A DNA stretch of 64,000 nt from Clostridia bacterium. Its GTDB lineage: Bacteria; Bacillota; Clostridia; Oscillospirales; Acutalibacteraceae. Both the position numbers and the translations under genes were made by a program. The stretch covers positions 25,757 through 89,756 of the forward strand of contig JAFQBE010000034.1 in NCBI GenBank assembly GCA_017416765.1. The letters are read 5' to 3'. The notes under the pieces were generated by a model that saw only the letters and a list, made by a program, of their open reading frames with translations, was not told the origin of the DNA and made no database searches. Of this stretch, positions 18,853 through 30,684 are shown piece by piece. Positions within the stretch are counted from its first letter, which is position 1. Each line of letters begins with the position of its first letter.

Positions 18853-19686
18853 ATGAAAAACTACATTGCAAGAATCAAGGCTAACGCAAAGCCGATAGAA
18901 ATAGTCTGGTGGTGGATTTTCCGTGCCATTATGATTTTCGGTATTCTCGATTCAATATTCGGCTTCACTCCGCTTGGCGGCAGACCTATGATGGTAAAGC
19001 AGATGGCGGCTAACCTTGTCGGTATGTTCGCATGGGAAATATGTATGGCAACAAGCAAGAAGAACTTTATGCACTATCTGCCTTCCTATATTCAGGATAT
19101 TTCCGTTATAGGCTTCTTTATGGCATCCTTCTGCGGTGCATATGTCAACCTTTACTATTATTTCCGTTACTACGACCTTATTTTCCATATATTCGGCGGT
19201 ATAGCAGGCGCTCTCTTCGGCTACGAGGCAATTACAGCTATGCAGGTGCGTGATAAGGTTAAGCATCACATTCCGCTTGTTGCTCTTGCCGCCTTCGGCG
19301 TTTCCTTTATTGCGGGTAATGCCTGGGAAATTGTAGAGTTTGTTCTTGATCAGTTCTTCGGCTCCGATGCTCAGCACTGGTGCTATCAGGAAGCACAGGA
19401 AGCAGCCGCTGCCTACGGTAAGGACTTCCTTGCAAATCCGCACATAATTCCTCATGTTATAAGCGAAAGCCTTTGGGCTGAGGGTTGGACCGCAGAAACA
19501 TTTGAATTCCGTTGGGCACTTATGGACACTATGGAAGACCTTCTTTGTAATGCTGTCGGCGGTGTGCTGGCTTATGTATTCCTGCTTGTTTACCCCTATC
19601 ACCACAAGGGTAAGTACGATGTTCATAAAATGATTGATGAATCTCTTGTTAAAGAAACAAAGCAGAAGGAAGCTGTTACAAAATGA
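18853..19686 (+). CDS. YjdF/DUF2238-like membrane protein
   Basis: Multi-spanning membrane protein of 277 residues with about six hydrophobic segments. Conserved polar motifs sit in or near the membrane: DLIFHIFGGIAGALFGYE, GNAWEIVEFVLD and DTMEDLLCNAVGGVLAY. This order (D..H..GG, WE..E, DT..D....GG) resembles the YjdF/DUF2238 family of unknown function. The stop codon overlaps the start of the fucosidase gene by four bases (ATGA), so the two are translationally coupled. A role in uptake or processing of host glycans is a guess from the neighbour only. Confidence 0.65.
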   Translation: MKNYIARIKANAKPIEIVWWWIFRAIMIFGILDSIFGFTPLGGRPMMVKQMAANLVGMFAWEICMATSKKNFMHYLPSYIQDISVIGFFMASFCGAYVNLYYYFRYYDLIFHIFGGIAGALFGYEAITAMQVRDKVKHHIPLVALAAFGVSFIAGNAWEIVEFVLDQFFGSDAQHWCYQEAQEAAAAYGKDFLANPHIIPHVISESLWAEGWTAETFEFRWALMDTMEDLLCNAVGGVLAYVFLLVYPYHHKGKYDVHKMIDESLVKETKQKEAVTK

Positions 19687-21032
19687 TTTCACTTAACGAT
19701 TTCCTTGAAAAAGCGGGCAAGGTAGTGCCGAGTGCGCGTCAGCTTGAACGCCTGCGTGAAACACAGTTTTATGCTTTTATCCATTTTAGCCCAAACACCT
19801 ATACCGGGCTTGAATGGGGCACAGGTAAGGAAGACCCTGCGATATTCAATCCCACAGAGCTTGACTGCGACAGTTGGGTTGAAGCAATTAAAGCTGCCGG
19901 CATGAAGGGCGCTGTTATTACAGCAAAGCATCATGACGGTTTCTGTCTGTGGCAGACCGAAACTACAGAACATTCAATAAAAAACAGCCCCTACAAAAAC
20001 GGAAAGGGCGATATTGTACGCGAGCTTGCTGAAGCATGTAAAAGGGGCGGCATAAAGTTTGGCTTTTACCTTTCTCCGTGGGATAGGAACGCTTCCTGCT
20101 ACGGCACTGATGAATATAACGATTTTTACCGCGCACAGTTAACGGAGCTTCTCACCAACTACGGCGAGGTTTTCCATGTGTGGCTTGACGGTGCCTGCGG
20201 CGAAGGTCCGAGCGGAAAAAAGCAGGTTTATGATTTTGAATCGTATTTTGAGCTTGTACGCAAGTATCAGCCCAACGCGACAATATTTAAGGATGACGGC
20301 CCTGATTTGCGTTGGTGCGGCAACGAAAGCGGCAGCGCAAGGGCAAGCGAATGGGCAGTAGTGCCGTATGAGCTGTGCTGTTACTGCGAAAAGCAGACCG
20401 AAGGCAAGCTGATGGAAGGCAGCCTTGAAGGCATGTGCAACTGCAACTGCGATATCGGTACGCTTGAAAATATTATTTATTCCGAAGGTCTTGTTTTTGC
20501 TCCGTCGGAAATTGATATGTCAATCCGTCCGGGTTGGTTCTATCACCCGGAGGAAGAGCCGCATTCACTTGAGCGACTGTTTAACACATACCTGAAATCG
20601 GTAGGTGCTAATACAACCTTTAACCTCAATATTCCTCCTATGCCCAACGGTCTGTTTGACCCGAGAGATGTTCAGCGTTTAAAGGAACTCGGCGAAAAAA
20701 TCAGAAGTACATTTGCGGTAAACCTTTGCGAAAACGCAAAAATTACCTGTACACATACTTCACCCACCCAGTCGGAATATCTTGTTGAGCTGGACGGTGA
20801 AAAGGAAATCAAATACGTTGAGCTTATGGAAAACATTGCCGAAGGTCAGCGCGTTGCCTCGTTCAGAATAGCTTTCAGGGTTGATGGCTTGTGGGCAAAG
20901 GATTATGAAAACTACACAACCATCGGCAACCGCAAAATCTGTCCGCAGGATCCGGTTACCTGCGATGCGTTCAAGGTTATTATTATGTCCTCGCGCGGAA
21001 GGGCAGATATAGAAAAAATAGCAGCATATTAA
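19683..21032 (+). CDS. Alpha-L-fucosidase, glycoside hydrolase family 29
   Basis: Retaining exo-fucosidase of 449 residues that releases L-fucose from host or dietary glycans. The N-terminal barrel is typical: FYAFIHFSPNTYTGLEWG, AVITAKHHDGFCLWQTE and GIKFGFYLSPWD. The predicted nucleophile is Asp169 in VWLDGA. A beta-rich C-terminal domain occupies about residues 340-449. There is no signal peptide, so it acts in the cytoplasm on imported oligosaccharides. The length is near the short end for GH29 and it carries no extra binding module. It overlaps the membrane protein gene and is followed 11 bases later by a small hypothetical gene. Confidence 0.9.
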   Translation: MISLNDFLEKAGKVVPSARQLERLRETQFYAFIHFSPNTYTGLEWGTGKEDPAIFNPTELDCDSWVEAIKAAGMKGAVITAKHHDGFCLWQTETTEHSIKNSPYKNGKGDIVRELAEACKRGGIKFGFYLSPWDRNASCYGTDEYNDFYRAQLTELLTNYGEVFHVWLDGACGEGPSGKKQVYDFESYFELVRKYQPNATIFKDDGPDLRWCGNESGSARASEWAVVPYELCCYCEKQTEGKLMEGSLEGMCNCNCDIGTLENIIYSEGLVFAPSEIDMSIRPGWFYHPEEEPHSLERLFNTYLKSVGANTTFNLNIPPMPNGLFDPRDVQRLKELGEKIRSTFAVNLCENAKITCTHTSPTQSEYLVELDGEKEIKYVELMENIAEGQRVASFRIAFRVDGLWAKDYENYTTIGNRKICPQDPVTCDAFKVIIMSSRGRADIEKIAAY

Positions 21033-21043
21033 GGATTTGAAGC

Positions 21044-21364
21044 ATGAACAGAATACCCGATTTGACATATGAATATATCCTTGGTGCAGTACCCATCTGG
21101 GGTAAGCCCAATACATGGTTCGGTTCGGTTCAGTTAAAAGAAAACGCAGGTGTTTTTGATGACCAGTTCCGTTACCGTGTAACCTTGCTTGTTGATAATG
21201 AAAACGTAAATAAAATTTCCGCTTCATACTATATCGGCTGGCAGTCATACGATACGGTTGACAAAGAAACCGTAACCGAAGAAACCTTTGAAGCAAGCGA
21301 TGACGGCGCGGCGCAGGCAATAACCTGGCTGCGCGAAAAGCTTGCAGATACACTAAAAATGTAA
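21044..21364 (+). CDS. Small hypothetical protein
   Basis: Unrecognised protein of 106 residues, soluble and with mixed beta/alpha character. It contains several aromatic residues (PIWGKPNTWFGSVQ, SASYYIGWQSYDTVD) and ends with a helix. AAGGATTTGAAGC precedes the ATG, and it lies 11 bases after the fucosidase, so it is probably the last gene of that operon. Confidence 0.6.
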   Translation: MNRIPDLTYEYILGAVPIWGKPNTWFGSVQLKENAGVFDDQFRYRVTLLVDNENVNKISASYYIGWQSYDTVDKETVTEETFEASDDGAAQAITWLREKLADTLKM

Positions 21365-21431
21365 GTTTTCACTAAACAATTACCCATTTGACAGCTTAAC
21401 TTATATAAAATGAAAAAATATAAAAAAACGC

Positions 21432-21460
21432 TTGCTTTTTATAAAGTTATCTGTTAAAAT
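21432..21460 (+). promoter_or_regulatory. Promoter of rpmB
   Basis: TTGCTT (21432-21437) and TAAAAT (21455-21460) have a 17-base spacer, 46 bases before the start codon. Confidence 0.55.
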
Positions 21461-21506
21461 ACTCTATGTTCGTTTAGTCTATAAGCTTTAAAAGGAGGTG
21501 CCGCAA

Positions 21507-21695
21507 ATGGCAAAATGTGAATTCTGCGGTAAGGACGTCGCTTTCGGTATCAAGGTATCGCACTCACACAGACGTTCTAACAGAACATGGAAGCCCAACA
21601 TCAAGCGTGTTAAGGCTGTTGTAAACGGTTCACCCAAAAGGGTATACGCTTGCACACGCTGCCTTCGTTCAGGAAAGGTCACTCGCGCTGTCTGA
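21507..21695 (+). CDS. rpmB: Ribosomal protein bL28
   Basis: Large-subunit ribosomal protein of 62 residues. Two Cys pairs (CEFCGK at the N-terminus and CTRCLRSGK near the C-terminus) form the zinc-ribbon version of L28. The central stretch HSHRRSNRTWKPNIKRV is diagnostic. I start at the ATG at 21507, which lies seven bases after AAAGGAGGTG; an in-frame GTG at 21498 is inside that ribosome site. It is transcribed alone between its own promoter and a terminator. Confidence 0.96.
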   Translation: MAKCEFCGKDVAFGIKVSHSHRRSNRTWKPNIKRVKAVVNGSPKRVYACTRCLRSGKVTRAV

Positions 21696-21716
21696 TGTTA
21701 ACAAAGCGTTGATTTA

Positions 21717-21747
21717 GAGGCTGTCGGTATGCCGACGGTCTCTTTTT
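21717..21747 (+). terminator. Terminator of rpmB
   Basis: GAGGCTGTCGGT pairs (with G-U pairs) with GCCGACGGTCTC, and T5 follows. Confidence 0.8.
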
Positions 21748-21781
21748 CAATTTATAATGTATGTTCAGCTTAAAAAAGGTA

Positions 21782-21810
21782 TTGCAAAAAATGGCAATTT
21801 CAGCTATAAT
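21782..21810 (+). promoter_or_regulatory. Promoter of the CDP-glycerol transferase gene
   Basis: TTGCAA (21782-21787) and TATAAT (21805-21810) with a 17-base spacer, a near-consensus promoter 24 bases before the TTG start. Confidence 0.7.
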
Positions 21811-21834
21811 ACCCTATTAAGGAGTTGATTTGCT

Positions 21835-23094
21835 TTGAGTAAAAAGGACGCTGCAGTTAACGTTTACAAGTTAATCAAGCGCAAAGTAAAAAACAAAATC
21901 AAAAAGCTGCTTGGCGATATTCGCAGAAGCTTCTGGTACTATCACCTGTGGCCGCACTACTACAAAAAGTATTCCAAAAAGCCTATTGACCCTAAAAAGG
22001 TAGTTTTTGCCTATTCAAGCCTTTACAAAACAATGCCGGATAACCTCAGGTGCATGAAGGAAGAGCTTGAAAAGCGCGGCTACAACTGTGTAGTTGTTGA
22101 TAAGGGTGAGGGCGAAAACAGATATAAGAATAAAATTCTTAACGAGTTAAGCAAGTTTATTGACTGTGAATTTTTCTTTAAGGAATTCGGCGATTGTAAG
22201 GCGCTGTTCCTTGTGGATTATTATTTCCCTGCCTTTGCAAACAAACCGCGTGAAGGTCAGCACATAGTCCAGCTGTGGCATGCCTGCGGCGCATTCAAAA
22301 TGTGGGGCTATTCCACAGCCGATAAGGCATGGGGCGCAAACAAGCGCTCGCTTGATAAATTCCCCGTACACAATACATATACCGAGGTATGCGTTTCTTC
22401 GCCAAAGGTACGCTTTGCCTATGCCGAAGCGTTTAATTGCAGCGAGGATGTTGTGCTTCCCCTGGGCACACCGCGAACCGATGTTTATTTCGACCCCGAT
22501 TTTGTAAAAAGCGGTAAGGATAAAATCCGTGAGCTTTGCCCCGGTATCGGCGATAAAAAGATTATTCTTTACGCGCCTACTTTCCGCGGCAATTCTTTGC
22601 GCAATTCCTATATGCACAACACCCTTGATTTGGATGCGCTTTACGATGCCCTGCATGAAGAATACGCTTTTGTTATGAAGCTTCATCCGCTTACTGCAAA
22701 GGCATTCAAAATAACCGAAGAACAGCAGCAGAAGTTTGAAGGCTTCCTTTACAACGTTTCCAAAACCGCGAGTATTGACGATGCACTATGCGCAGCCGAT
22801 ACCGTTATTTCGGATTATTCTTCCCTCATTTTCGAGTATTCTCTGCTTGAACGCCCGATGATATTCTACGCATACGATTTGGAAAAGTACGAGAATGACC
22901 GCAGCTTCTATTTCGATTACCGCAGCTTTGTCCCCGGCGAAATAGTTGACAGCACCGAGGGCATTATTGCCGAAATCAAGCGCCTTGAAACAGGCTTTGA
23001 CAAGCAGAAGGTTATCAACTTCAAAAACGATTTTATGTCCGCTTGCGACGGAAACAGCGTAAACAGAATTATAAAAGAAGTTTTAGGCGAATAA
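21835..23094 (+). CDS. CDP-glycerol glycerophosphotransferase family protein
   Basis: Enzyme of 419 residues of the TagB/TagF family, which transfers glycerol-phosphate or related polyol-phosphate units from CDP-linked donors to a wall or capsule polymer. Diagnostic motifs are QLWHACGAFKMWG, VLPLGTPRTDVYFD, ILYAPTFRGN, VMKLHP and ISDYSSLIFEYSLLERP. A basic amphipathic N-terminus (KLIKRKVKNKIKKLLGDIRR) suits attachment to the inner face of the membrane. The start is TTG, ten bases after AAGGAG; no ATG with a ribosome site is available nearby. It is transcribed alone between its own promoter and a terminator. Confidence 0.87.
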   Translation: MSKKDAAVNVYKLIKRKVKNKIKKLLGDIRRSFWYYHLWPHYYKKYSKKPIDPKKVVFAYSSLYKTMPDNLRCMKEELEKRGYNCVVVDKGEGENRYKNKILNELSKFIDCEFFFKEFGDCKALFLVDYYFPAFANKPREGQHIVQLWHACGAFKMWGYSTADKAWGANKRSLDKFPVHNTYTEVCVSSPKVRFAYAEAFNCSEDVVLPLGTPRTDVYFDPDFVKSGKDKIRELCPGIGDKKIILYAPTFRGNSLRNSYMHNTLDLDALYDALHEEYAFVMKLHPLTAKAFKITEEQQQKFEGFLYNVSKTASIDDALCAADTVISDYSSLIFEYSLLERPMIFYAYDLEKYENDRSFYFDYRSFVPGEIVDSTEGIIAEIKRLETGFDKQKVINFKNDFMSACDGNSVNRIIKEVLGE

Positions 23095-23111
23095 AAACAG
23101 TATAAAAATAC

Positions 23112-23144
23112 CGGCAACCTTATGGGCTTTCCACAAGGTTGCCG
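23112..23144 (+). terminator. Terminator of the CDP-glycerol transferase gene
   Basis: CGGCAACCTT pairs perfectly with AAGGTTGCCG, followed by TTTGTTTATTTT. Confidence 0.85.
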
Positions 23145-23181
23145 TTTGTTTATTTTGCGTGTATTGGCTTTACACCAACAA

Positions 23182-23258
23182 GTAGGGTCGATTCATGAAT
23201 CTACCGCTGTGAAAGCGATGTGTTGTGGATTTTCGGACAATTCGTGAATTGTCCCTAC
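23182..23258. repeat. Short MITE-like inverted-repeat element
   Basis: The 77-base stretch begins GTAGGGTCGATTCATGAATC and ends with a sequence whose complement is GTAGGGACAATTCACGAATT. The 20-base ends match at about 16 positions. It has no coding capacity and may be a non-autonomous transposon or a REP-type palindrome. Confidence 0.4.
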
Positions 23259-23266
23259 AAACATCT

Positions 23267-23315
23267 ATCACAGAACTGTCCCCTGATTGGTTTATTGCTC
23301 TCCCCTGATTGATTC
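23267..23315. repeat. Partial copy of a dispersed repeat
   Basis: ATCACAGAACTGTCCCCTGA followed by TTGG and a second CTCCCCTGATTGATTCC matches the 3' half of the repeats at 51365, 51531 and 62411. The hairpin half of the repeat is absent here. Confidence 0.6.
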
Positions 23316-23357
23316 CTCTTTTTCAGTGGTTTCGAACCGTCTCTTGATAGTTTTTGA

Positions 23358-24569
23358 TTAATAATTGTAGACATTTATTATTCTTTTGTTTCCGGTAGCG
23401 TATTCATCCGCCACCGCAGCATTTTTATGGTAACTACTATCACTCGTTCTACTTGTTATATAAGCATAAGAACGAGTACCGTCACTCGATTTTGTCTCTT
23501 TGGTAATGATTGTCGAATGTTCGTATCCTGAATTACTATTGTAATCTATCTGCAAGACCGAACCTAATCCCCAATAGGCTCCGTTATAAGTGTATTGAAA
23601 AATATTGTTTATTGCTGTGGCTTTGTTGGAGGCAGTGCTTGTTGACATATAATTATAGAACTGATCAACTCCACTCCAAGCAGAACTGCGATTACTTAAA
23701 CTTCTATAGTACCAGCCGGAACTGCTGATTCCTGAATTTCCAGTATCATTGACTGTTGCACCGCCTGCTAAAAGTGCGTGAGAAACAAAATTTGTACAAT
23801 CATAGCTACCAGTTATTTCAGAAAAATCATAATATGGAACTGTACCATTGCCACTGGAAGGGGTGTTTTTATTACAGTTCGCAGTTGCCCAATCAACAAT
23901 AGCTTGATGATTTAAAGTAGAAGTTCTGGGTTGAACATAAGCGGTGTTCACCTTTGAACTGTTAATTGTAGCCATTTCGCTAGCATACACATCATTAATG
24001 CTATCAATAATATTTTTCTGTTTTTCCGCAATGTTTGAATTAATAAAAAATCCATTATTATCAGCTGTATTTAAAGAGGTGGTTTCATTGCTTCTTACAA
24101 ACGAATCATAGTAATTTAAAGGAACATAAAAATCAAGAATCTTATTTGATGAATAATCATACTCAATAAATACCGTTTCGCTTACAGTAGTGTCGAAATC
24201 TACACCAACATAATTATAGGTAGTGATAACCTGAAACTCTAAATTAAGAATGTTAGAGTGTAAGGTTTCATTTAAAAGAATGACATCTACTTCATAATTT
24301 TCCTTGTTAGTATCATAAATATCAGTTACATATTGATGAGTTTCTATTTTGTCAGATAAAAAACTTGCAATGTTGGATTCCAAATAAACATCATCAATGG
24401 CTTTTCCGCAAACATCTTTGTTGAAATAAAAGCTTTCTATCACAGAAGTGACATCGGTAATTATTTCGTCTTCTTTCGTGGATGAAATTGCTACACTTGA
24501 TACTTCTACAACTGGGCAGATAGATACTATTGTGAAGATTGATAAAATAGTTAACATAAATTTTTTCAT
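23358..24569 (-). CDS. Secreted protein with putative amidase (NlpC-like Amidase_6) domain
   Basis: Exported protein of 403 residues. A signal peptide (MKKFMLTILSIFTIVSICP) precedes a region of about 190 residues without recognised motifs. The C-terminal domain (from about residue 215) has the hallmarks of the papain-like Amidase_6 group: HQAIVDWATANCNK, then the putative nucleophile in YDCTNFVSHALLAGG, and the conserved His in YEHSTIIT. Such proteins probably cut peptides or amides in the cell wall; the substrate is unknown. The gene is AT-richer than the genes around it. It may be co-transcribed with the membrane-anchored protein encoded upstream (22-base gap). Confidence 0.75.
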   Translation of the reverse strand: MKKFMLTILSIFTIVSICPVVEVSSVAISSTKEDEIITDVTSVIESFYFNKDVCGKAIDDVYLESNIASFLSDKIETHQYVTDIYDTNKENYEVDVILLNETLHSNILNLEFQVITTYNYVGVDFDTTVSETVFIEYDYSSNKILDFYVPLNYYDSFVRSNETTSLNTADNNGFFINSNIAEKQKNIIDSINDVYASEMATINSSKVNTAYVQPRTSTLNHQAIVDWATANCNKNTPSSGNGTVPYYDFSEITGSYDCTNFVSHALLAGGATVNDTGNSGISSSGWYYRSLSNRSSAWSGVDQFYNYMSTSTASNKATAINNIFQYTYNGAYWGLGSVLQIDYNSNSGYEHSTIITKETKSSDGTRSYAYITSRTSDSSYHKNAAVADEYATGNKRIINVYNY

Positions 24570-24590
24570 TACTATTTCATTCCTTTCATT

Positions 24591-25214
24591 TTATAGGTTG
24601 TCAAACATCTTGTAGATTTCGCTTTTGTGAGTTTTTGAATTGTAAACAACTATTTGCAAACTGTTCATACTCCAATCATTGTTCGCACGCAGATAAATTG
24701 TTTTATTATCGGTTTGTACAATTTGATCACCCAAAATGAAATTAAAATCAATATATTCTTTCAACTTGTCAATGGAAGGTAAATGTACCGTTTCAACCGA
24801 GAATAAATCTTCTGTAATTTTAGTGCAAGGGTACAGTTTTCCGGATACTATAACATACTTATATAGTGTTTTAGCTTCTTCGCTAATATAAAGTGTTTTT
24901 CCGTCAACGGAAACCTTGCATTCCGGATGGGAGATATCCATGCGCTCAAAATCAGAAAAGGAAATTCTGTTTTTTAGCTGCATTTCTTCAACACTATATA
25001 CTACAACACCGCAAGTGCCGTATATTATTACAATTTTGGTATCTGCATATAATAATTCAGGCATTTCTGCACCGATATTCATTTGAACAATATCGCCTGT
25101 ATCGAAATCTTTTATGCCGACTGTATTTTGTGAAGAAAAAACTAAAGATACTATGATAATAAGTGAGATCAAAACTATAGTTATAAACAGAGAAACTTGT
25201 ACAGTTTTTTTCAT
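24591..25214 (-). CDS. Membrane-anchored hypothetical protein
   Basis: Unrecognised protein of 207 residues with one N-terminal membrane segment (residues 6-27, SLFITIVLISLIIIVSLVF) and a beta-rich extracellular part. The repeated pattern of strand pairs (TKIVIIYGTCGVVVYSVEE, GKTLYISEEAKTLYKYV, NKTIYLRANNDW) suggests a small beta-propeller-like or WD-like fold. It precedes the amidase-like gene in the same direction and may act with it. It is divergent from the PadR module. Confidence 0.55.
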   Translation of the reverse strand: MKKTVQVSLFITIVLISLIIIVSLVFSSQNTVGIKDFDTGDIVQMNIGAEMPELLYADTKIVIIYGTCGVVVYSVEEMQLKNRISFSDFERMDISHPECKVSVDGKTLYISEEAKTLYKYVIVSGKLYPCTKITEDLFSVETVHLPSIDKLKEYIDFNFILGDQIVQTDNKTIYLRANNDWSMNSLQIVVYNSKTHKSEIYKMFDNL

Positions 25215-25343
25215 AAGGTATCTCCTGCAGAATTTGCAATTTATTAAATTAAATACAGCTTTTTTGTTAACACATCGGACTCACCTCTTTCAATCAGATT
25301 TTTCTTCCTTTTGTTATCACAATATCACAAAAATATTACCTTG

Positions 25344-25398
25344 TCAACAATATATTTTGTTGAATAGTATTGACAATGCAATATAATCTTGATAAATT
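25344..25398 (+). promoter_or_regulatory. Promoter and dyad of the PadR module
   Basis: TTGACA (25370-25375) and TAAATT (25393-25398) are 17 bases apart. Just upstream is a perfect 7-bp inverted repeat TCAACAA/TTGTTGA (25344-25363). It lies between divergent genes and could be a PadR binding site. Confidence 0.45.
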
Positions 25399-25476
25399 AA
25401 TATTGAAAATGTAAAGGTTTTGCGTTATTATTGTATACGGTCAACGCTAAACTTAATTTTTCAGGGTGTGATATCA

Positions 25477-25854
25477 ATGCCTATTTCAGATAATGTAAAA
25501 AGAGGCAGTGTAGAGCTTTTGCTTTTAACGCTGCTGAATGATGAGGACATGTACGGCTATCAGCTGTCGCAGGAGTTGGAAAAACGCAGCGGCGGCAGAT
25601 ATTCGTTGCAGGAAAGCTCAATGTACCCCATACTTTACCGTATGATGGACAAGGGGCTTATTTCCGACAAGCAGGTTTTAGTCGGCAAACGCCGCACAAG
25701 GGTGTATTATCACCTTGAGGATAAGGGCAGGGAATACCTCAGCCAAATCCGTGCGGAATACCTTTCGCTTTGCAAGGGTATTTTGCAGATACTTGAAATC
25801 AGCGATTTGTCACAGCTTGAAGAAAAAGGGGAGGATACCGATGATAACCGATAA
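25477..25854 (+). CDS. PadR-family transcriptional regulator
   Basis: Winged-helix repressor of 125 residues. The PadR core is clear: VELLLLTLLNDEDMYGYQL, then SLQESSMYPILYRMMDKGLI and the wing RRTRVYYHLEDKGREYL. I chose the ATG at 25477, which follows AGGGTG; the open frame extends 57 bases further upstream but without a ribosome site. The last 14 bases overlap the next gene, which encodes a membrane protein of the kind often regulated by PadR. Confidence 0.88.
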   Translation: MPISDNVKRGSVELLLLTLLNDEDMYGYQLSQELEKRSGGRYSLQESSMYPILYRMMDKGLISDKQVLVGKRRTRVYYHLEDKGREYLSQIRAEYLSLCKGILQILEISDLSQLEEKGEDTDDNR

Positions 25855-26230
25855 AGAAATATACAGCTACTTAAAAGCTGTTCAGCGAAATTGCCCGACG
25901 GAATTAAAATCCAAAATCAAAGCGGATTTGGAAAACAACCTCTATGATTTCCGTGAGGAAAATCCGCAATTGGATATGTCTCAGTTGATTGAGCGTTTCG
26001 GAAGCCCCGAAGCCTATGCCGCAGGCTTCGCACAGGCTATGCCGGCTGATGAACAGGTAAAGGCGGTTAAAAAAGCACATCTCAACAAGTGGTTGATTGC
26101 ATTGGTTTTGGTATTGTTTGTAATATTAGCTTGTGTTATAACAATTTTTGCAATAAGTGATAAAGATATAAATGCTACTTACTATTACACGGAAGAAATA
26201 ATTGACGAAGGCACACAGGTTAACAATTAG
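25841..26230 (+). CDS. PadR-associated HAAS/DUF1700-like membrane protein
   Basis: Protein of 129 residues. The N-terminal 75 residues are a helical HAAS-like domain (YSYLKAVQRNCPTELKSKI, then LIERFGSPEAYAAGFAQAM), followed by one membrane segment (WLIALVLVLFVILACVITIF) and a short extracellular tail. These proteins are typically encoded beside PadR regulators and are thought to sense membrane state. The ATG follows AAAGGGGAGG inside the end of the PadR gene, so translation is coupled. Confidence 0.75.
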   Translation: MITDKEIYSYLKAVQRNCPTELKSKIKADLENNLYDFREENPQLDMSQLIERFGSPEAYAAGFAQAMPADEQVKAVKKAHLNKWLIALVLVLFVILACVITIFAISDKDINATYYYTEEIIDEGTQVNN

Positions 26231-26250
26231 AAAAAAGGAGATTTAAAATT

Positions 26251-26715
26251 ATGAAAAGATTAATTTCTTTTGTACTTTGTTTAGTTGTTTTTATAAGTTC
26301 ATTGGCTTTTAATGTTTCGGCAAACAACGGTGCGGATTTGTTGCTGTCCGAAAATGGATATTACGTAGAAACAACTATTATAGAAGATAAAAGTTCCATT
26401 ACAAGAGCTTCCACATATACAAAAAGCGGTTCTAAAGTTCAAACGGTACGCGATGCAGACGGAAATGTGCTGTTTTCGTTTACTTTAAAAGGTACATTTA
26501 CCGTTAATTCCGGTGTAAGCGCAACCTGTACATCTGTAAGTTATACATACAGCATAACAGATGATGCATGGGATTTTGACAGCGCAAACACAAGCAAATC
26601 AGGTAACACCGCAAGCGGTACGGCGATTTTCAAGAAAAAAATTTTGTTTATTACTACCACGGAAGAAACCATTAATTTAACATTGCAATGCGATAAAAAC
26701 GGAAACCTGTCATAA
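26251..26715 (+). CDS. Small secreted protein
   Basis: Exported protein of 154 residues with a signal peptide (MKRLISFVLCLVVFISSLAF, cut near FNVSAN). The mature part is beta-rich and Ser/Thr-rich (VSATCTSVSYTYSITDD, KSGNTASGTAIFKK). No family is recognised. It is third in the PadR operon, 20 bases after the HAAS-like gene, with AAAAAAGGAG before the ATG. Confidence 0.6.
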   Translation: MKRLISFVLCLVVFISSLAFNVSANNGADLLLSENGYYVETTIIEDKSSITRASTYTKSGSKVQTVRDADGNVLFSFTLKGTFTVNSGVSATCTSVSYTYSITDDAWDFDSANTSKSGNTASGTAIFKKKILFITTTEETINLTLQCDKNGNLS

Positions 26716-26721
26716 TTATTT

Positions 26722-26746
26722 AAAGCGTGCTATTGCGGCACGCTTT
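26722..26746 (+). terminator. Terminator of the PadR operon
   Basis: AAAGCGTGC pairs perfectly with GCACGCTTT around a 7-base loop, followed by ATTTTTTG. Confidence 0.85.
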
Positions 26747-26784
26747 ATTTTTTGTTATAATGCAAAATAAGTAAGGTGATACAT

Positions 26785-30554
<3,770 letters not shown>

Positions 30555-30565
30555 ATAGAGCAGCA

Positions 30566-30599
30566 CCACCTGAAGGAGATGAAAATTTCCTTCAGGTGG
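30566..30599 (+). terminator. Terminator of the beta-galactosidase operon
   Basis: CCACCTGAAGGA pairs perfectly with TCCTTCAGGTGG; ATTTTTCTGTT follows. Confidence 0.85.
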
Positions 30600-30623
30600 A
30601 TTTTTCTGTTAAACTGTAAACCG

Positions 30624-30652
30624 TTGCAAATTGGCGAATTAAATGGTAAAAT
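30624..30652 (+). promoter_or_regulatory. Promoter of the GH43-like gene
   Basis: TTGCAA (30624-30629) and TAAAAT (30647-30652) have a 17-base spacer, 32 bases before the chosen ATG. The pattern equals that of secG. Confidence 0.6.
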
Positions 30653-30684
30653 CATTGTATCAAATCAAATTCGGAGTTGAAATT

